Part shown: in pieces, positions 23,592-33,200 of the stretch
Layout of the letters: each line of letters opens with the position of its first letter
Numbering within the stretch: the stretch's first letter is position 1
NCBI RefSeq assembly: GCF_001612965.1
Contig: NZ_BDBL01000013.1
Location: forward strand, 62,001-126,000
Direction of reading: 5' to 3'
Length of the DNA stretch: 64,000 nt
Source: Nocardia kruczakiae NBRC 101016
GTDB lineage: Bacteria > Actinomycetota > Actinomycetes > Mycobacteriales > Mycobacteriaceae
The notes under the pieces: model-generated
What the model saw: the letters and a program-made list of their open reading frames with translations, nothing else
Database searches by the model: none
What the model was told of the DNA's origin: nothing
Made by a program: the position numbers and the translations under genes

Positions 23592-24377
23592 TCACGATCG
23601 ATCGCCGGCGCGCACCACGCGCGTGAGCCACTCGGCCAGCAGGGCGCGCAGCAGCTCCGGTTGCTCGTGCGGGAGGGCGTGTCCGGCCTCGTCGACCACG
23701 ACGAGCGAGGCGTGCGGACAGCGCTCGAAGAGATCGGCCGCCGCCGCGTAACCGACCGTCGAATCCAGGCGCCCGGCCACGATCGTGACCGGCCCCGGAT
23801 AGGGCGGTGTGCCGTCCGGGCTCAACTGCCACCGCTCACCGATGCGCCGCGCCGCGGACCGATCGACCAGCTCGGCGGCGGGTGCGACGACACGCTCGTA
23901 GCGGTCGAGCATGGCCGGGGTCTGGACGACGAAGTAGCCGCGGAAATCGTCGTCGCCGAGATCGCCCGGCCCCGCCACGACGCGATGCGCGGGAAGGTCA
24001 CGCACCCCCGGCAACAGCGGGCAGACCAACGCCAGACCGGCCACCCGGGTGGCGCGCCGCGCGGCCATCGCCTGCGCGTAGTACCCTCCCGCCGAGTGGC
24101 CGACGAGCAGGAAATCACCGCCGGTGACCGCATCCGTGAAGCGCAGCAGCGCGTCGAGTACATCGTCCGCGCTGCGCAGTGTGCCGGGTGCGGCGGTGTG
24201 TCCCGCACCGGGCAGGTCGGGGTAGATCCGCCGCAGCCCGGCGGCGTCGCCGAGAACCGGTTCGAAGCACGCCTCGGCCTCGCGGTGATCGACCCCGGCG
24301 CCGTGCAGCACCACCACCGGGCGGCCCGTGCCGTGCTCCACGTAGTGAAAAACGACCTCGCCCGCGCGCAGCTCCAT
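23592..24377 (-). CDS. Alpha/beta hydrolase
   Basis: A 261-residue alpha/beta-fold hydrolase. The oxyanion region is VVVLHGAGVD, the nucleophile elbow GHSAGG has Ser95, the acid is probably in VAGRLDSTVGY, and the His in DEAGHALPHEQPE. No signal peptide is present, so it is cytoplasmic. The substrate is open (ester, lactone or C-C hydrolysis). It is divergent from the ECF sigma gene (63 nt). Confidence 0.86.
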   Translation of the reverse strand: MELRAGEVVFHYVEHGTGRPVVVLHGAGVDHREAEACFEPVLGDAAGLRRIYPDLPGAGHTAAPGTLRSADDVLDALLRFTDAVTGGDFLLVGHSAGGYYAQAMAARRATRVAGLALVCPLLPGVRDLPAHRVVAGPGDLGDDDFRGYFVVQTPAMLDRYERVVAPAAELVDRSAARRIGERWQLSPDGTPPYPGPVTIVAGRLDSTVGYAAAADLFERCPHASLVVVDEAGHALPHEQPELLRALLAEWLTRVVRAGDRS

Positions 24378-24440
24378 GCCCCGCAAGCTACCCGGCCGGT
24401 CCCGCTGTCGCCGGTGACACGGAGGTGCGAGCATGGGGCG

Positions 24441-25457
24441 GTGAGTGTGTCCGCGAGTGAACCGCCGCCGGAACCCGGAAGGCCGGAGTCCGGCGTTGCG
24501 GGGTCCGGCGTTTCGGGGCCGGGGGCACTCGAAGCGCTGCGGATTCCGCTGACCGGCTACTGCTACCGGATGCTCGGTTCGTCGGCCGATGCCGACGACG
24601 CCGCGCAGGAGACGCTGATCCGCGCCTACACCCGATTCGACAGTTTCGACCCCGAGCGCGGCCGGCTCTCGACGTGGGTGCATGCCATCGCCACCAATAT
24701 CTGCCTGGACATGCTGCGCTCGGCGCGCCGCCGGATACTGGTGTGGGAAGGTCCGGTATCCACCGGTTTCGACCCGGACGCGGTGGTGCCCGCCGACCGG
24801 TGGCTCGACCCGGTCGCGGACGCACGGGTGCTCGACCCGGCCGACCGCGTCGTCCGCCGCGAGTCGGTGCGGTTGGCCTTCGTCGCGGCACTGCAACATC
24901 TGCCGCCCCGCCAGCGGGCGGTGCTGGTCCTGCGCGAGGTGCTGGCTTTCAGTGCCGCCGAAACCGCGACCATGCTGGAGGTCAGCCCGGCCGCGGTCAA
25001 CAGTGCCCTGCAACGCGCCCGCACCACCCTGGCCGCGGTCCGGCCCTCCGCCACCGATCCGCTCGATCCCGACGACCCGGACGACCGGGACCTGGTCCGG
25101 CGCTACGTCGCGGCCTTCGAGAATCACGACGTCGACGGTCTGGCCGCGCTGCTGTGCGAGGACGCCGAATCCGGGATGCCGCCGTTCGCCTGGCGACTGA
25201 GCGGGCGCGACCTGATCGTCTCGGTCTTCGCGGCGGGCGACGCGTGCGCCGGCGATCGGCTGGTACCGGTGCGGATGAACGGTTCGGTCGGATTCGGTCA
25301 GTACCGCCCCGATACCGACGGTGTGCTGCGCCCCTTCGCACTGCTCGCGATCCAGGCGCGGTCGGGGCTGATAGCGCGGCAGGTGACCTACCTGGGCAGT
25401 GGCGACCGGTTCGCCGAATTCGGGCTTCCGCCCATTTTTCCGGGCGCCCACCGATGA
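24441..25457 (+). CDS. ECF sigma factor with SnoaL-like tail
   Basis: A 338-residue extracytoplasmic-function sigma factor. Region 2 (about residues 30-95) includes GYCYRMLGSSADADDAAQETLIRAYTRFDSFDPERG and WVHAIATNICLDMLR. Region 4 (about 150-200) includes LPPRQRAVLVLREVLAFSAAETATMLEVSPAAVNSALQRAR. A SnoaL/NTF2-like domain follows (from DLVRRYVAAFENHDVDGLAALL), as in the SigG/SigX5 (TIGR02960-like) group. In such sigmas the tail is thought to regulate activity in place of a separate anti-sigma factor. The GTG at 24441 is a likely start; the ribosome site is weak. The mycothiol-type gene follows 60 nt downstream. Confidence 0.86.
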   Translation: MSVSASEPPPEPGRPESGVAGSGVSGPGALEALRIPLTGYCYRMLGSSADADDAAQETLIRAYTRFDSFDPERGRLSTWVHAIATNICLDMLRSARRRILVWEGPVSTGFDPDAVVPADRWLDPVADARVLDPADRVVRRESVRLAFVAALQHLPPRQRAVLVLREVLAFSAAETATMLEVSPAAVNSALQRARTTLAAVRPSATDPLDPDDPDDRDLVRRYVAAFENHDVDGLAALLCEDAESGMPPFAWRLSGRDLIVSVFAAGDACAGDRLVPVRMNGSVGFGQYRPDTDGVLRPFALLAIQARSGLIARQVTYLGSGDRFAEFGLPPIFPGAHR

Positions 25458-25517
25458 ATTCTCGCCGTCGGGTTCGTAGCAGAGGTGACCACTCCCTACG
25501 ACCGAAACGACGGAGTC

Positions 25518-26120
25518 ATGACCTCGACCGACACCGACACCACCGTCCTGCGCGAGCACACCGTGGCCGAGCGCCGACGCCTCGCGGACCTGCTCGCCGG
25601 ACTGACGCCGGAGCAGTGGGCCGCGCCCTCGCTGTGTGAGGGCTGGCGAGTCCGTGAGGTGCTCGCCCACATGACGATGCCCTACCGCACAACCACGTGG
25701 TCGTTCGTGCGCGGGCTGGCCGGTGCGCGCTTCTCGTTCCACCGCTACGCCGACCGGGCCGCGCGCGCCGACACCGCGCGGATGAGCGATGCGGAGTTGC
25801 TCGCGTCGCTGCGCGACAACGTCGAACACCCGTGGCGTCCGCCGGGCGGTGGTGCGGTGGGTGCGCTGAGCCACGACGTGATCCACGGCCTGGACATCAC
25901 CGAGCCCCTGGGCCTGCCGCCCGCCCCGCCGGAACGGATCGCCCTCGTGCTCGACCAGGCGAGCCCGAAGTCGCTGCGCTACTTCGGCGTCGACCTGACC
26001 GGCCGGCAACTGCGCGCCTCCGACGCATCGGTCACGCTGGGGACGGGGACGCCGATCACGATGTGCGCCAAGGACATTCTGCTCACCGTCACCGGCCGCC
26101 GCCCGCTGCCGGCCGACTGA
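25518..26120 (+). CDS. Maleylpyruvate-isomerase-family (mycothiol-dependent) protein
   Basis: A 200-residue DinB-like four-helix protein of the maleylpyruvate isomerase/mycothiol-dependent family. Visible features are the N-terminal helix VAERRRLADLLAGLTPEQW, the SLCEGWRVREVLAHM motif whose His would be a metal ligand, and ALSHDVIHGLDI with two further His. Proteins of this type use mycothiol as cofactor or substrate in detoxification. GGAG lies before the ATG at 25518; a GTG at 25485 is possible. It is downstream of and co-oriented with the ECF sigma gene, so may belong to its regulon. Confidence 0.78.
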   Translation: MTSTDTDTTVLREHTVAERRRLADLLAGLTPEQWAAPSLCEGWRVREVLAHMTMPYRTTTWSFVRGLAGARFSFHRYADRAARADTARMSDAELLASLRDNVEHPWRPPGGGAVGALSHDVIHGLDITEPLGLPPAPPERIALVLDQASPKSLRYFGVDLTGRQLRASDASVTLGTGTPITMCAKDILLTVTGRRPLPAD

Positions 26121-26161
26121 CGGCGCCGGCCGCGGTCACGGGGATGCCGGGCCCGCCGTGC

Positions 26162-27040
26162 TCACAGGCCGCCGAGGCGTGCGAGCACGGCGAAGGCCGC
26201 ATCGTCGGCCGACCACAGCGCGTTGATCTCCGCGCGCGTGGCCTCGGCGGTGGCGGGGTTCTGCAGCGCCAGCCCGTTGGTCCAGACCACCACGTTGTAG
26301 CCCAGGTCGGCGACCTCGAGCAGCGGCCCGGTGGCCACGCCCTGACCGAACAGCCGGTCGAGTCCCTCACCGACGAAGTAGAAGCGCCACAGCGGCCCGA
26401 GGTCGGCGTTGTAGACCTGCTTCGTGCGATCGACGATCAGATCGCCGCTGCGGGCGATGGCGTCGACGATGTGGAAGAAGTCCGGCGCGTTCTCCGGTCT
26501 ACTGCCGACCGCGGCGACCGCGTAGGCGAGGTCGACCGTCAGGTGCGCGTTGTACCCAGCCATCGCGACCCGCGCGGGCGACTGGTCGCATTGCCCCGCC
26601 AGCTGGAAGTACCAGGCCCAGTGGGGCTCCGGCGTGCCGTCGGTGAACTCGGCGTGCAGGTTCACCAGGAACCGGCGCAGCAGTTCGTAACTGATCGCGT
26701 GGGCGTATTCCGGATCGACGAACGCGGTGGGATCGTGCTGCAGCGGCAGCACCGGGTCCTGTTCCACGGCGTCGAGCCCCACGTCGAACAGGCCGCGCCA
26801 ATCATGGTGGGAGACAAGAATTTCGGTGATCCGACGATTACGTGCCACCGCCTCGTCGAATCGGTCGAGGGTGGACCCGGCGCCGATGGTCGTGGTATCG
26901 GACAACTCGGCAACGGTCCGGATCTCCGCGGGCGACAGCGGTGTGCCGCACCGGGTGCCGGCCACGGCCCCGGCCTGCGGCGAAGCAGCGATCAGAGTCG
27001 AAAAAGCAAGAGCCACAACGATCGACGCGGCACGGAGCAT
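26162..27040 (-). CDS. Exported DUF5995 family protein
   Basis: A 292-residue protein with a signal peptide (MLRAASIVVALAFSTLIAAS, cleavage near Ala-Gly-Ala). The mature part matches DUF5995: DWRGLFDVGLDAVEQDPVLPL, SYELLRRFLVNLHAEF, and the family's most recognisable segment AMAGYNAHLTVDLAYAVA. The function of the family is unknown; its His/Asp/Asn pattern suggests a metal-dependent helical hydrolase, which is speculation. It is convergent with the preceding gene. The gene stands upstream of an MmpL remnant. Confidence 0.75.
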   Translation of the reverse strand: MLRAASIVVALAFSTLIAASPQAGAVAGTRCGTPLSPAEIRTVAELSDTTTIGAGSTLDRFDEAVARNRRITEILVSHHDWRGLFDVGLDAVEQDPVLPLQHDPTAFVDPEYAHAISYELLRRFLVNLHAEFTDGTPEPHWAWYFQLAGQCDQSPARVAMAGYNAHLTVDLAYAVAAVGSRPENAPDFFHIVDAIARSGDLIVDRTKQVYNADLGPLWRFYFVGEGLDRLFGQGVATGPLLEVADLGYNVVVWTNGLALQNPATAEATRAEINALWSADDAAFAVLARLGGL

Positions 27041-27096
27041 ACGGTGACCATCCTGTCCGGTGACGTACGGCGGTGTTGCCGATACGGTACTGCTGT

Positions 27097-27315
27097 TCAC
27101 TCCGAGGCCGGGCGCGCGGTCTCGGCGCCGGCCGCCGCCGTATGTTCGCCGCGGACACGGTCTGCCAGCCGGGCGCCCTCGATGTCGAGGTCCGGGACGA
27201 GACGGCCGAACCAGCGTGGGTGGTGCCACATCCGGTTACCGACCAGCGCCATCACGGCCGGTACCAGCCTCAGCCGCACCACGAAGGCATCGAGGAGCAC
27301 GCCGACCGCATCCAC
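27097..27315 (-). pseudogene. C-terminal remnant of an MmpL/RND transporter
   Basis: About 70 codons matching only the last part of MMPL-family transporters: VGVLLDAFVVRLRLVPAVMALVGNRMWHHPRWFGRLVPDLDIEG. Both the last transmembrane helix and the PRW...P-D-x-x-EG tail are typical. The sequence upstream (27316-27457) does not continue the family, and about 90% of the gene is missing. It shows that a full transporter once stood here. Confidence 0.72.
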
Positions 27316-27457
27316 CAGCGAGGCCGGGTTACCGGACCACCGAGCACGAACAGGTATCTCGACATCGAATTCCTCGATTCGATCGGCCTATCGACACATC
27401 GGACCATCATCGACCATCGCGCACGCGGCCGTCGAGGGGGCGCGCTGGGCGGTCCCG

Positions 27458-28045
27458 CTAACCGTCAGCAGACGCACCCGGGCGCACATGCGCGCGCATG
27501 CCCTGCGGGCCGAACAGGATGAGGAGTTCGACCACGCCGCCGTCGGCGCTGCCCAGCCAGTGCGGTACCGAGGTATCGAATTCCGCCGCCTCGCCCGGCG
27601 GCAGGGTCAGATCGCGGTCGCCGAGAACCAGACGCAGCCGGCCGTTGAGCACGTAGAGCCATTCGACACCCTCGTGTGTCTGCGGTGTCGGCTCCTGCGG
27701 TTCGGGTCGCGCGGGGATGATCATCTTGAATGCCTGCACGCCGCCGGGCCGCCGGGACAGCGGCACGAACGTCATGCCGTATCGCCGAATCGGTTTCAGG
27801 TGAATGCGCGGATCGCCGGTGCGCGGGGCGCCGACCAGGTCGTCGAGCGGGACGTTGTAGGTGCGCGAGAGCGGCAGCAGCAATTCCAGCGTCGCCCGCC
27901 GCTGTCCGCTCTCCAAGCGCGACAACGTACTTTCCGACACCCCGGTGCTCGCCGCGAGGTCGGCGAGGGTGATTCCGCGCTCGCGGCGCAACGCGCGCAA
28001 CCGGGCACCGACCGCACCGAGCACCTCGTCCGTTTCGTCAGCCAT
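27458..28045 (-). CDS. XRE-cupin transcriptional regulator
   Basis: A 195-residue regulator. The N-terminal Cro/C1 HTH reads GARLRALRRERGITLADLAASTGVSESTLSRLESGQRRATLELL (residues about 12-60). The C-terminal cupin_2 domain (about 110-190) reads THEGVEWLYVLNGRLRLVLGDRDLTLPPGEAAEFDTSVPHWLG, with a His-x-x-x-x-E pattern and a late His for metal or ligand. Such regulators often repress a divergent detoxification gene. A perfect palindrome lies 8 nt before the start codon, between this gene and the divergent DinB gene. Confidence 0.88.
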   Translation of the reverse strand: MADETDEVLGAVGARLRALRRERGITLADLAASTGVSESTLSRLESGQRRATLELLLPLSRTYNVPLDDLVGAPRTGDPRIHLKPIRRYGMTFVPLSRRPGGVQAFKMIIPARPEPQEPTPQTHEGVEWLYVLNGRLRLVLGDRDLTLPPGEAAEFDTSVPHWLGSADGGVVELLILFGPQGMRAHVRPGASADG

Positions 28046-28053
28046 CGGGCCAT

Positions 28054-28070
28054 CTTGCCGGAACGGCAAG
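28054..28070. promoter_or_regulatory. CTTGCCG-GAA-CGGCAAG operator
   Basis: A perfect 7+3+7 inverted repeat in the 99-nt divergent region, 8 nt before the XRE-cupin start and 74 nt before the DinB start. Its place and symmetry make it the likely site of the XRE-cupin regulator, acting on both genes. Confidence 0.65.
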
Positions 28071-28144
28071 TTTTGGTGCCGATTCGCGGCGGCGGCGGCA
28101 AGGCTGAACGGGTACGAACGCACACCGATCGCGAAGGAGCCGCC

Positions 28145-28624
28145 ATGCCTGCCGCCGCACGCCGGAAGGACACCCCACCGCCGCGGACCGGAACCGATGA
28201 GCTCGCGGTGCTGCGCGGGTTCCTCGACTATCTGCGCACCGGCGTCGCCGCGAAGGTCGAGGGCGCACCCGAACCGCAGGTCCGAGCCGCCGCGGTGCCC
28301 TCGGGCACCAATCTGCTCGGTCTGCTGGTCCACCTCACGGCCGTCGAACGCTCGATGTTCCTCGGCGACGAAGTGACCGACTGGCAAGCGACGTTCCGGG
28401 CCGCACCGGACGACGGCGTGGCCGAGGTCCTCGCCCGCTACCGCTACGCGGTCGCGCGCGCGAACGAGGTACTCGACGGATGCACCGATCCCGCCGCGAC
28501 GCTGCCGGGACGCCCGGGCCCCAGCGTCCGCTGGGCGCTGACCCACATGATCGAGGAGACCGGCCGCCACGCCGGTCACGCCGATATCCTGCGCGAACTG
28601 ATCGACGGCGCGACCGGGCGCTGA
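28145..28624 (+). CDS. DinB/DUF664 family protein
   Basis: A 159-residue four-helix protein of the DinB-like superfamily (DUF664 type). Typical parts are LAVLRGFLDYLRTGVAAKVEGAP, GLLVHLTAVERSMFLGDEV with the first metal-binding His, and WALTHMIEETGRHAGHADILRELIDG with the later His pair. Members are putative mycothiol- or bacillithiol-dependent S-transferases. The ATG follows AAGGAG. It is divergent from the XRE-cupin gene and ends 4 nt from the FkbM gene end. Confidence 0.85.
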   Translation: MPAAARRKDTPPPRTGTDELAVLRGFLDYLRTGVAAKVEGAPEPQVRAAAVPSGTNLLGLLVHLTAVERSMFLGDEVTDWQATFRAAPDDGVAEVLARYRYAVARANEVLDGCTDPAATLPGRPGPSVRWALTHMIEETGRHAGHADILRELIDGATGR

Positions 28625-28628
28625 GAAT

Positions 28629-29420
28629 TCACCGATCGATACGCGGCCGGACGGCGAAGACCTCGTGCATTTCGGTGCCCGCCAGACGTGGGTCCTGGCG
28701 GGTCTGCGCCGACATGCCCTGCCGCGTGAGCAGGTCGCAGACCTCGCGCAGACGGCCGTCGCGATCGTGGACCTCGGCGACGACGACGTGGATGCGCCGC
28801 CAGTCCGCTGCGGTGATGCCGAGCAGCACATCCCATTCCGCGCGTTCGACGTCGACCTTGAGCAAGCCGATCTCACATCCTCGGCAGTGCTGATCCAGGA
28901 TCGCCGACACGGTGGTGACTCCGACCTCGAGTTGCACGCCGTCGTGCAGCCCCTGCGTGATGACCGCGATGGCGCTGTCGTCCAGCCCGTTGTTGCGCAG
29001 ATAGGTGGCGGTCGCTTCGTCGTCGGCCGCGCGGTCGGCGAAGAAGCCGGAATTCGCCGTCGCGCGCGGATACCAGGTGAAGGGCCGGGTCCCCGGCATC
29101 GCTCCGACCGCGATCCGCAGCGATATCCCGCCGGGAACGTGCGCCGCGATATTGCGGTCCAGGCATCGGAAGGTCATCGGCACCGGTTCGACCGCGATCA
29201 CGCGGGTGCCGGGGCAGGTGTCGGCGAACATCATCGCGCTCAGGCCGATATTGGCGCCGACGTCGAGAACGACCTGGCCGGGACTGAGGAATTCGGCCGC
29301 GCGGCGGTAGAACCCGTCGGCCGCGGTCGTCTCGCCCCACAGCATTCTGGCTTCGGCAGGACTGGTGCAGGTCACCGTTCTGCCGTCATCGAGTCGCACA
29401 TGTTGCAGAGTGGTCAGCAT
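28629..29420 (-). CDS. FkbM family methyltransferase
   Basis: A 263-residue SAM-dependent methyltransferase of the FkbM family. The SAM-binding motif is [18 protein letters not shown] (about residues 50-67), followed by RVIAVEPVP with the acidic ribose-binding residue, and later [20 protein letters not shown]. FkbM members O-methylate sugars, polyketides and peptides. The ATG lies inside the end of the NRPS gene (7-nt overlap ATGCTGA), so translation is coupled and the enzyme very likely acts on the NRPS product or a building block. Methylation of a hydroxyl, for example of the predicted Thr, is possible but untested. Confidence 0.85.
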   Translation of the reverse strand: MLTTLQHVRLDDGRTVTCTSPAEARMLWGETTAADGFYRRAAEFLSPGQVVLDVGANIGLSAMMFADTCPGTRVIAVEPVPMTFRCLDRNIAAHVPGGISLRIAVGAMPGTRPFTWYPRATANSGFFADRAADDEATATYLRNNGLDDSAIAVITQGLHDGVQLEVGVTTVSAILDQHCRGCEIGLLKVDVERAEWDVLLGITAADWRRIHVVVAEVHDRDGRLREVCDLLTRQGMSAQTRQDPRLAGTEMHEVFAVRPRIDR

Positions 29421-30214
29421 TGGTCCATGAACCTTTCGAGGACGGGGCCTACGACGGCCAGCGCACGGGGATGGCTCAATTCGAGATGGCGGGCGTCGAC
29501 GACGACGTTGTGGATGTCGCCGCCCACGTAGGGCCGCCAGGTGTCGGCGAGAGCGTCGTGTTCGGGGTGATCCTGTCCGGCGGTGAACAGGAGCAGGTCA
29601 CCGTCGAAGACTTCGGGCCGATGGCGGGTGGAGATATCGCCGGCGGTGCGGAAGCTCGCCATGACCCGATCCGTCTGTTCGGCGGTGAACAGTCCGGTCG
29701 CGATCACCTGCTCGCGGATGACCTCCCACGCTTGTTCGTGCGTGCTCACCACCAGCTCGTCGCCCAGGTCGAACAGCTCGCGCCAGCCGCCGAGCAGATC
29801 GGTCATCAGTTGTCCGGGCGCGGGTTCCTCGGCCGTGGGTTGCGGCAGCGTGCCGGCCGCGCTGTCGAGCAGCGCCACGATGCCGACCCGGGCGCCGTCG
29901 CGGCGCAACTGCACCGCCATCGCGTGCGCGATCTGCCCGCCCAGCGACCACCCGAGCAGGTGGTAGGGGCCCGTGGGCTGCACTCGGCGGATCTCGGCCA
30001 CATAGCGGTCGGCCAATTCGTCGAGGGAGGTGGCGGCGGGTTCACCGGCGACGACGTGCGGATCCTGCAGGCCGTAGACCGGCCGATCCGGGTGCAGATG
30101 TTCGATGAGCCCGCCGTAGAACCACGCCAGGCCGCCCGCCGGATGCACGGCGAACACGGCCGGCTCGGATCCGCCGGCGCGCAACGGAAGCAGCACGCTC
30201 AGCCCGGACGCGCC
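29414..30214 (-). other. NRPS thioesterase domain, EntF-like
   Basis: Residues about 7865-8129. The start [21 protein letters not shown] and the nucleophile elbow [19 protein letters not shown] match EntF-type TE domains. An Asp follows in [10 protein letters not shown], and the His is probably in [10 protein letters not shown]. Release could be by hydrolysis or by macrolactonisation, and sequence alone does not decide it. Confidence 0.85.
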
Positions 30215-33200
30215 GTCGTACTCGTCGGCGCGGCGGGCCAGCGTCTGTGGTGTCGCATCCTCGAACATCCACGGCAATTCGATCGTCACACCGCGGGCGT
30301 GCAGTTCGGTCACCGCCATGGTGGCCAGCAGCGAATTGCCGCCCAGATCGAAGAATCCGTCGGTCGCCCCGACGCGGGCGGCGCCCAGGATGTGCTCGTA
30401 CACCTCGCCGATCACCTTCTCGGTGCGGGTGCGCGGTGCGACGAACCGTTGTACGGCGGCATCGAAATCGGGCGCGGGCAAGGCTTTTCGGTCCAGTTTG
30501 CCGTTGACCGTCAGCGGTAGATCATCGAGCACCATCACCATCGAGGGCACCATGTAACTGGTCAGCACCTCGGCGGCGGCCGCCCGCACCTGCCCCGGAT
30601 CGAGACGCTGACCGTCGGCGGCGACCACATATCCGATCAGCTGGTCGACCTCGCGCTCGTGACGATGCACGGCCGCGGCGGCCCGCGCAACCGACGGATG
30701 CCGCAGCAATGCCGACTCGACCTCCCCCAGCTCGATCCGGTACCCACGCAGCTGAACCTGGGCATCGCCGCGACCCGCATAGGCCAGTTCCAGGCCGCCT
30801 CCGGTCTCCCGCCAGCGGCCGAGGTCGCCGGTGCGATACAACCGGCCGCCGTCCGGGTCGAACGGATTCGCCACGAAACGGCCGGCCGTCGCCGCGGGTG
30901 CCCGCAGGTATCCGCGCGCGAGTTGCGCTCCGGCGACGCAGATTTCACCGCGCACCCCGATCGGCACGGGGCGCAGCCGGTCGTCGAGGACATAGGCGCG
31001 CAGTCCCGGCAGCGGCACTCCGATCCGGTCCGCGTTCGGACCGTCCACCTCGGCGAAGGTCACATGCACCGTCGTTTCGGTGATCCCGTACATGTTGATC
31101 AACCGCGGGGAACCGGGCTCGTGGGCGGCGAACCATCCCGACAATCGCGCCGCGTCCAGGGCTTCGCCTCCGAAGACGACATACCGGAGCGCGAGATCAC
31201 CCTGAGCGCAACCGGATTCGCGATATCTGCGTTCGGAGTCGGCGAAACCGTAGAAGGCCGACGGGGTTTGACTCAGGATCGTGACGCTCTCGCGCGCCAC
31301 CAGTTCCACGAGTGCGTCGGGTGAGCGAGCCGTGTCGTGGTCGACGACGACCAGTCTGCCGCCGGTCAGCAGCGCACCCCACATCTCCCACACCGCGAAA
31401 TCGAAGGCGTAGGAATGGAACATCGTCCACACGTCGCCGGGGTGGACATCGAATCGTTCGGCGGCATGGGTCAGCAGCGTGACGGCGTCGCGATGGGTGA
31501 CCGCCACACCCTTGGGAGTGCCGGTCGACCCGGAGGTGTAGATGACGTAGGCCAGGTTGCCCGGCCGCGCGGCCACCGGCGCCCGCGCGCTACCGGCGTC
31601 GAATTCGGTCTCCGCATCGTCGATCGACACCATCGGCGTCGCACACCGCGGCACCTGCGGGGCCATATCGGCCGAGGTCAGCACCACGACGGGACGTGCG
31701 TCGTCGATGACGAAACGCAGGCGACGCGGCGGATTCGCGGTGTCCAACGGCAGATATCCCGCGCCCGCGCGCACGACGGCGAGCAGACCGACGATCAGAT
31801 CGACCGACCGCGGCAGCGCCACCGCCACCAGCGTTTCCGGTCGCGCGCCGTGCGCGGCGAGACGGGCGGCGAGCCGGGTCGCGCGTCGATCCAGTTCCGC
31901 ATAGGTGAGCTGTGCCGTACCGTCGCTCACCGCGATCGCGTCGGGATGTGCCGAAACGCGGGCGGACAGCAACTCGGGCAGGGTCAGTTCCGCCACCGCG
32001 GCACCGTCGGTCCCGGCGGCGGACAATATCCGGCGACGCTCGCGGGGCTCGACGATATCGATATCCCCCACGGCGACAGCGGGATTCGCGGTCGCCTGCT
32101 CGAGGACGCGGACGAGCGCCTGTGTGAATCGCCGCATAGTCTCTTCGACGTACAGGTCGGTGGCGAAGGTGAGGCGGCCGGCCATTCCGCCCGGCCGGCC
32201 GTCGGCGCCGGGTCGCGGGACGAGTTTGACGTTGAGATCCGCGCGTGCCTGATCGAAGACCTCTTCGATCGGTTCGATGGTCAGGCCCGGCAACTCGAGT
32301 GCGGCGGCACTGAGATCCTGCACGTCCAGCGTCACCTGGTACAGCGGCATGTGCGCGGTCGAGCGCCGTGGATTGAGCTCCTCCACGATCTCCTCGAAGG
32401 GCACGTCGGCGTGCGCGAAGGCCGCCAGATCCGTGTCGCGGACCGCGGCGAGCAATTCCTCGAACGCCTGTGGCGATGCCACTCGGGTCCGCAACACCAG
32501 CGTGTTGACGAACATGCCGATCAGATCGTCGAGTTCACGGTCACCGCGGCCGGCCACAGGTGTGCCGATCGCGATATCGCCGACCGCGGCCAGCTTCGAC
32601 AGCAGAACCGCCAGCCCGGCGTGCAACACCATGAACACCGTCGCGTCGGCCGCCCGGGCGAGGGCGTCGATGCGGGCGTGCAGGTCGGCGGACAGCTCGA
32701 AATCGAGGGTGCTGCCGTGCATGGACGCGACGGGCGGGCGGGGCCGGTCGGTCGGCAGTTCGAGAAGTTCGGGCAGTCCGGTGAGGGTGCCGGTCCAGAA
32801 TCGCAGCTGCCGCGAGATCAGCGAATCCGGGTCCGTTTCGTCGCCGAGCATCTCGCGCTGCCAGAGTGCGTAGTCGGCGTACTGCAGCGCCAGTGGCGGC
32901 CAATTCGGTTGTGTTCCTTGCCGACTCGCCTCATAGGCGAGCGCCACGTCGCGGGCGAGCGGCATCATGGACTGTCCGTCGGCACAGATGTGGTGGACGC
33001 CGATCACCAGCACGTGGTCACGGTCGCCGAGGGCGAACAGTTCGGCGCGTATCGGCGCCTCCCGGGTGACGTCGAAGCCCGCGGACACCACCGCCGCCGC
33101 TCGCTCGAAAATCTGCCCTTCGTCGGCCGGGATCGGGATCAGCGCGGGCGCGACCTCGTCGGCGCCGATCACGACCTGGCAGGGGGCACCGTCGATCATC

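Noticed and set aside
24378..26009. N-terminal extension of the alpha/beta hydrolase frame
   Set aside because: It runs antisense to the sigma-factor and isomerase-type genes; the hydrolase fold starts at the ATG at 24377.
25697..28624. A 975-codon plus-strand frame containing the DinB gene
   Set aside because: Only the last 159 codons (from 28145, with a ribosome site) are DinB. The upstream part crosses three other genes and an operator.
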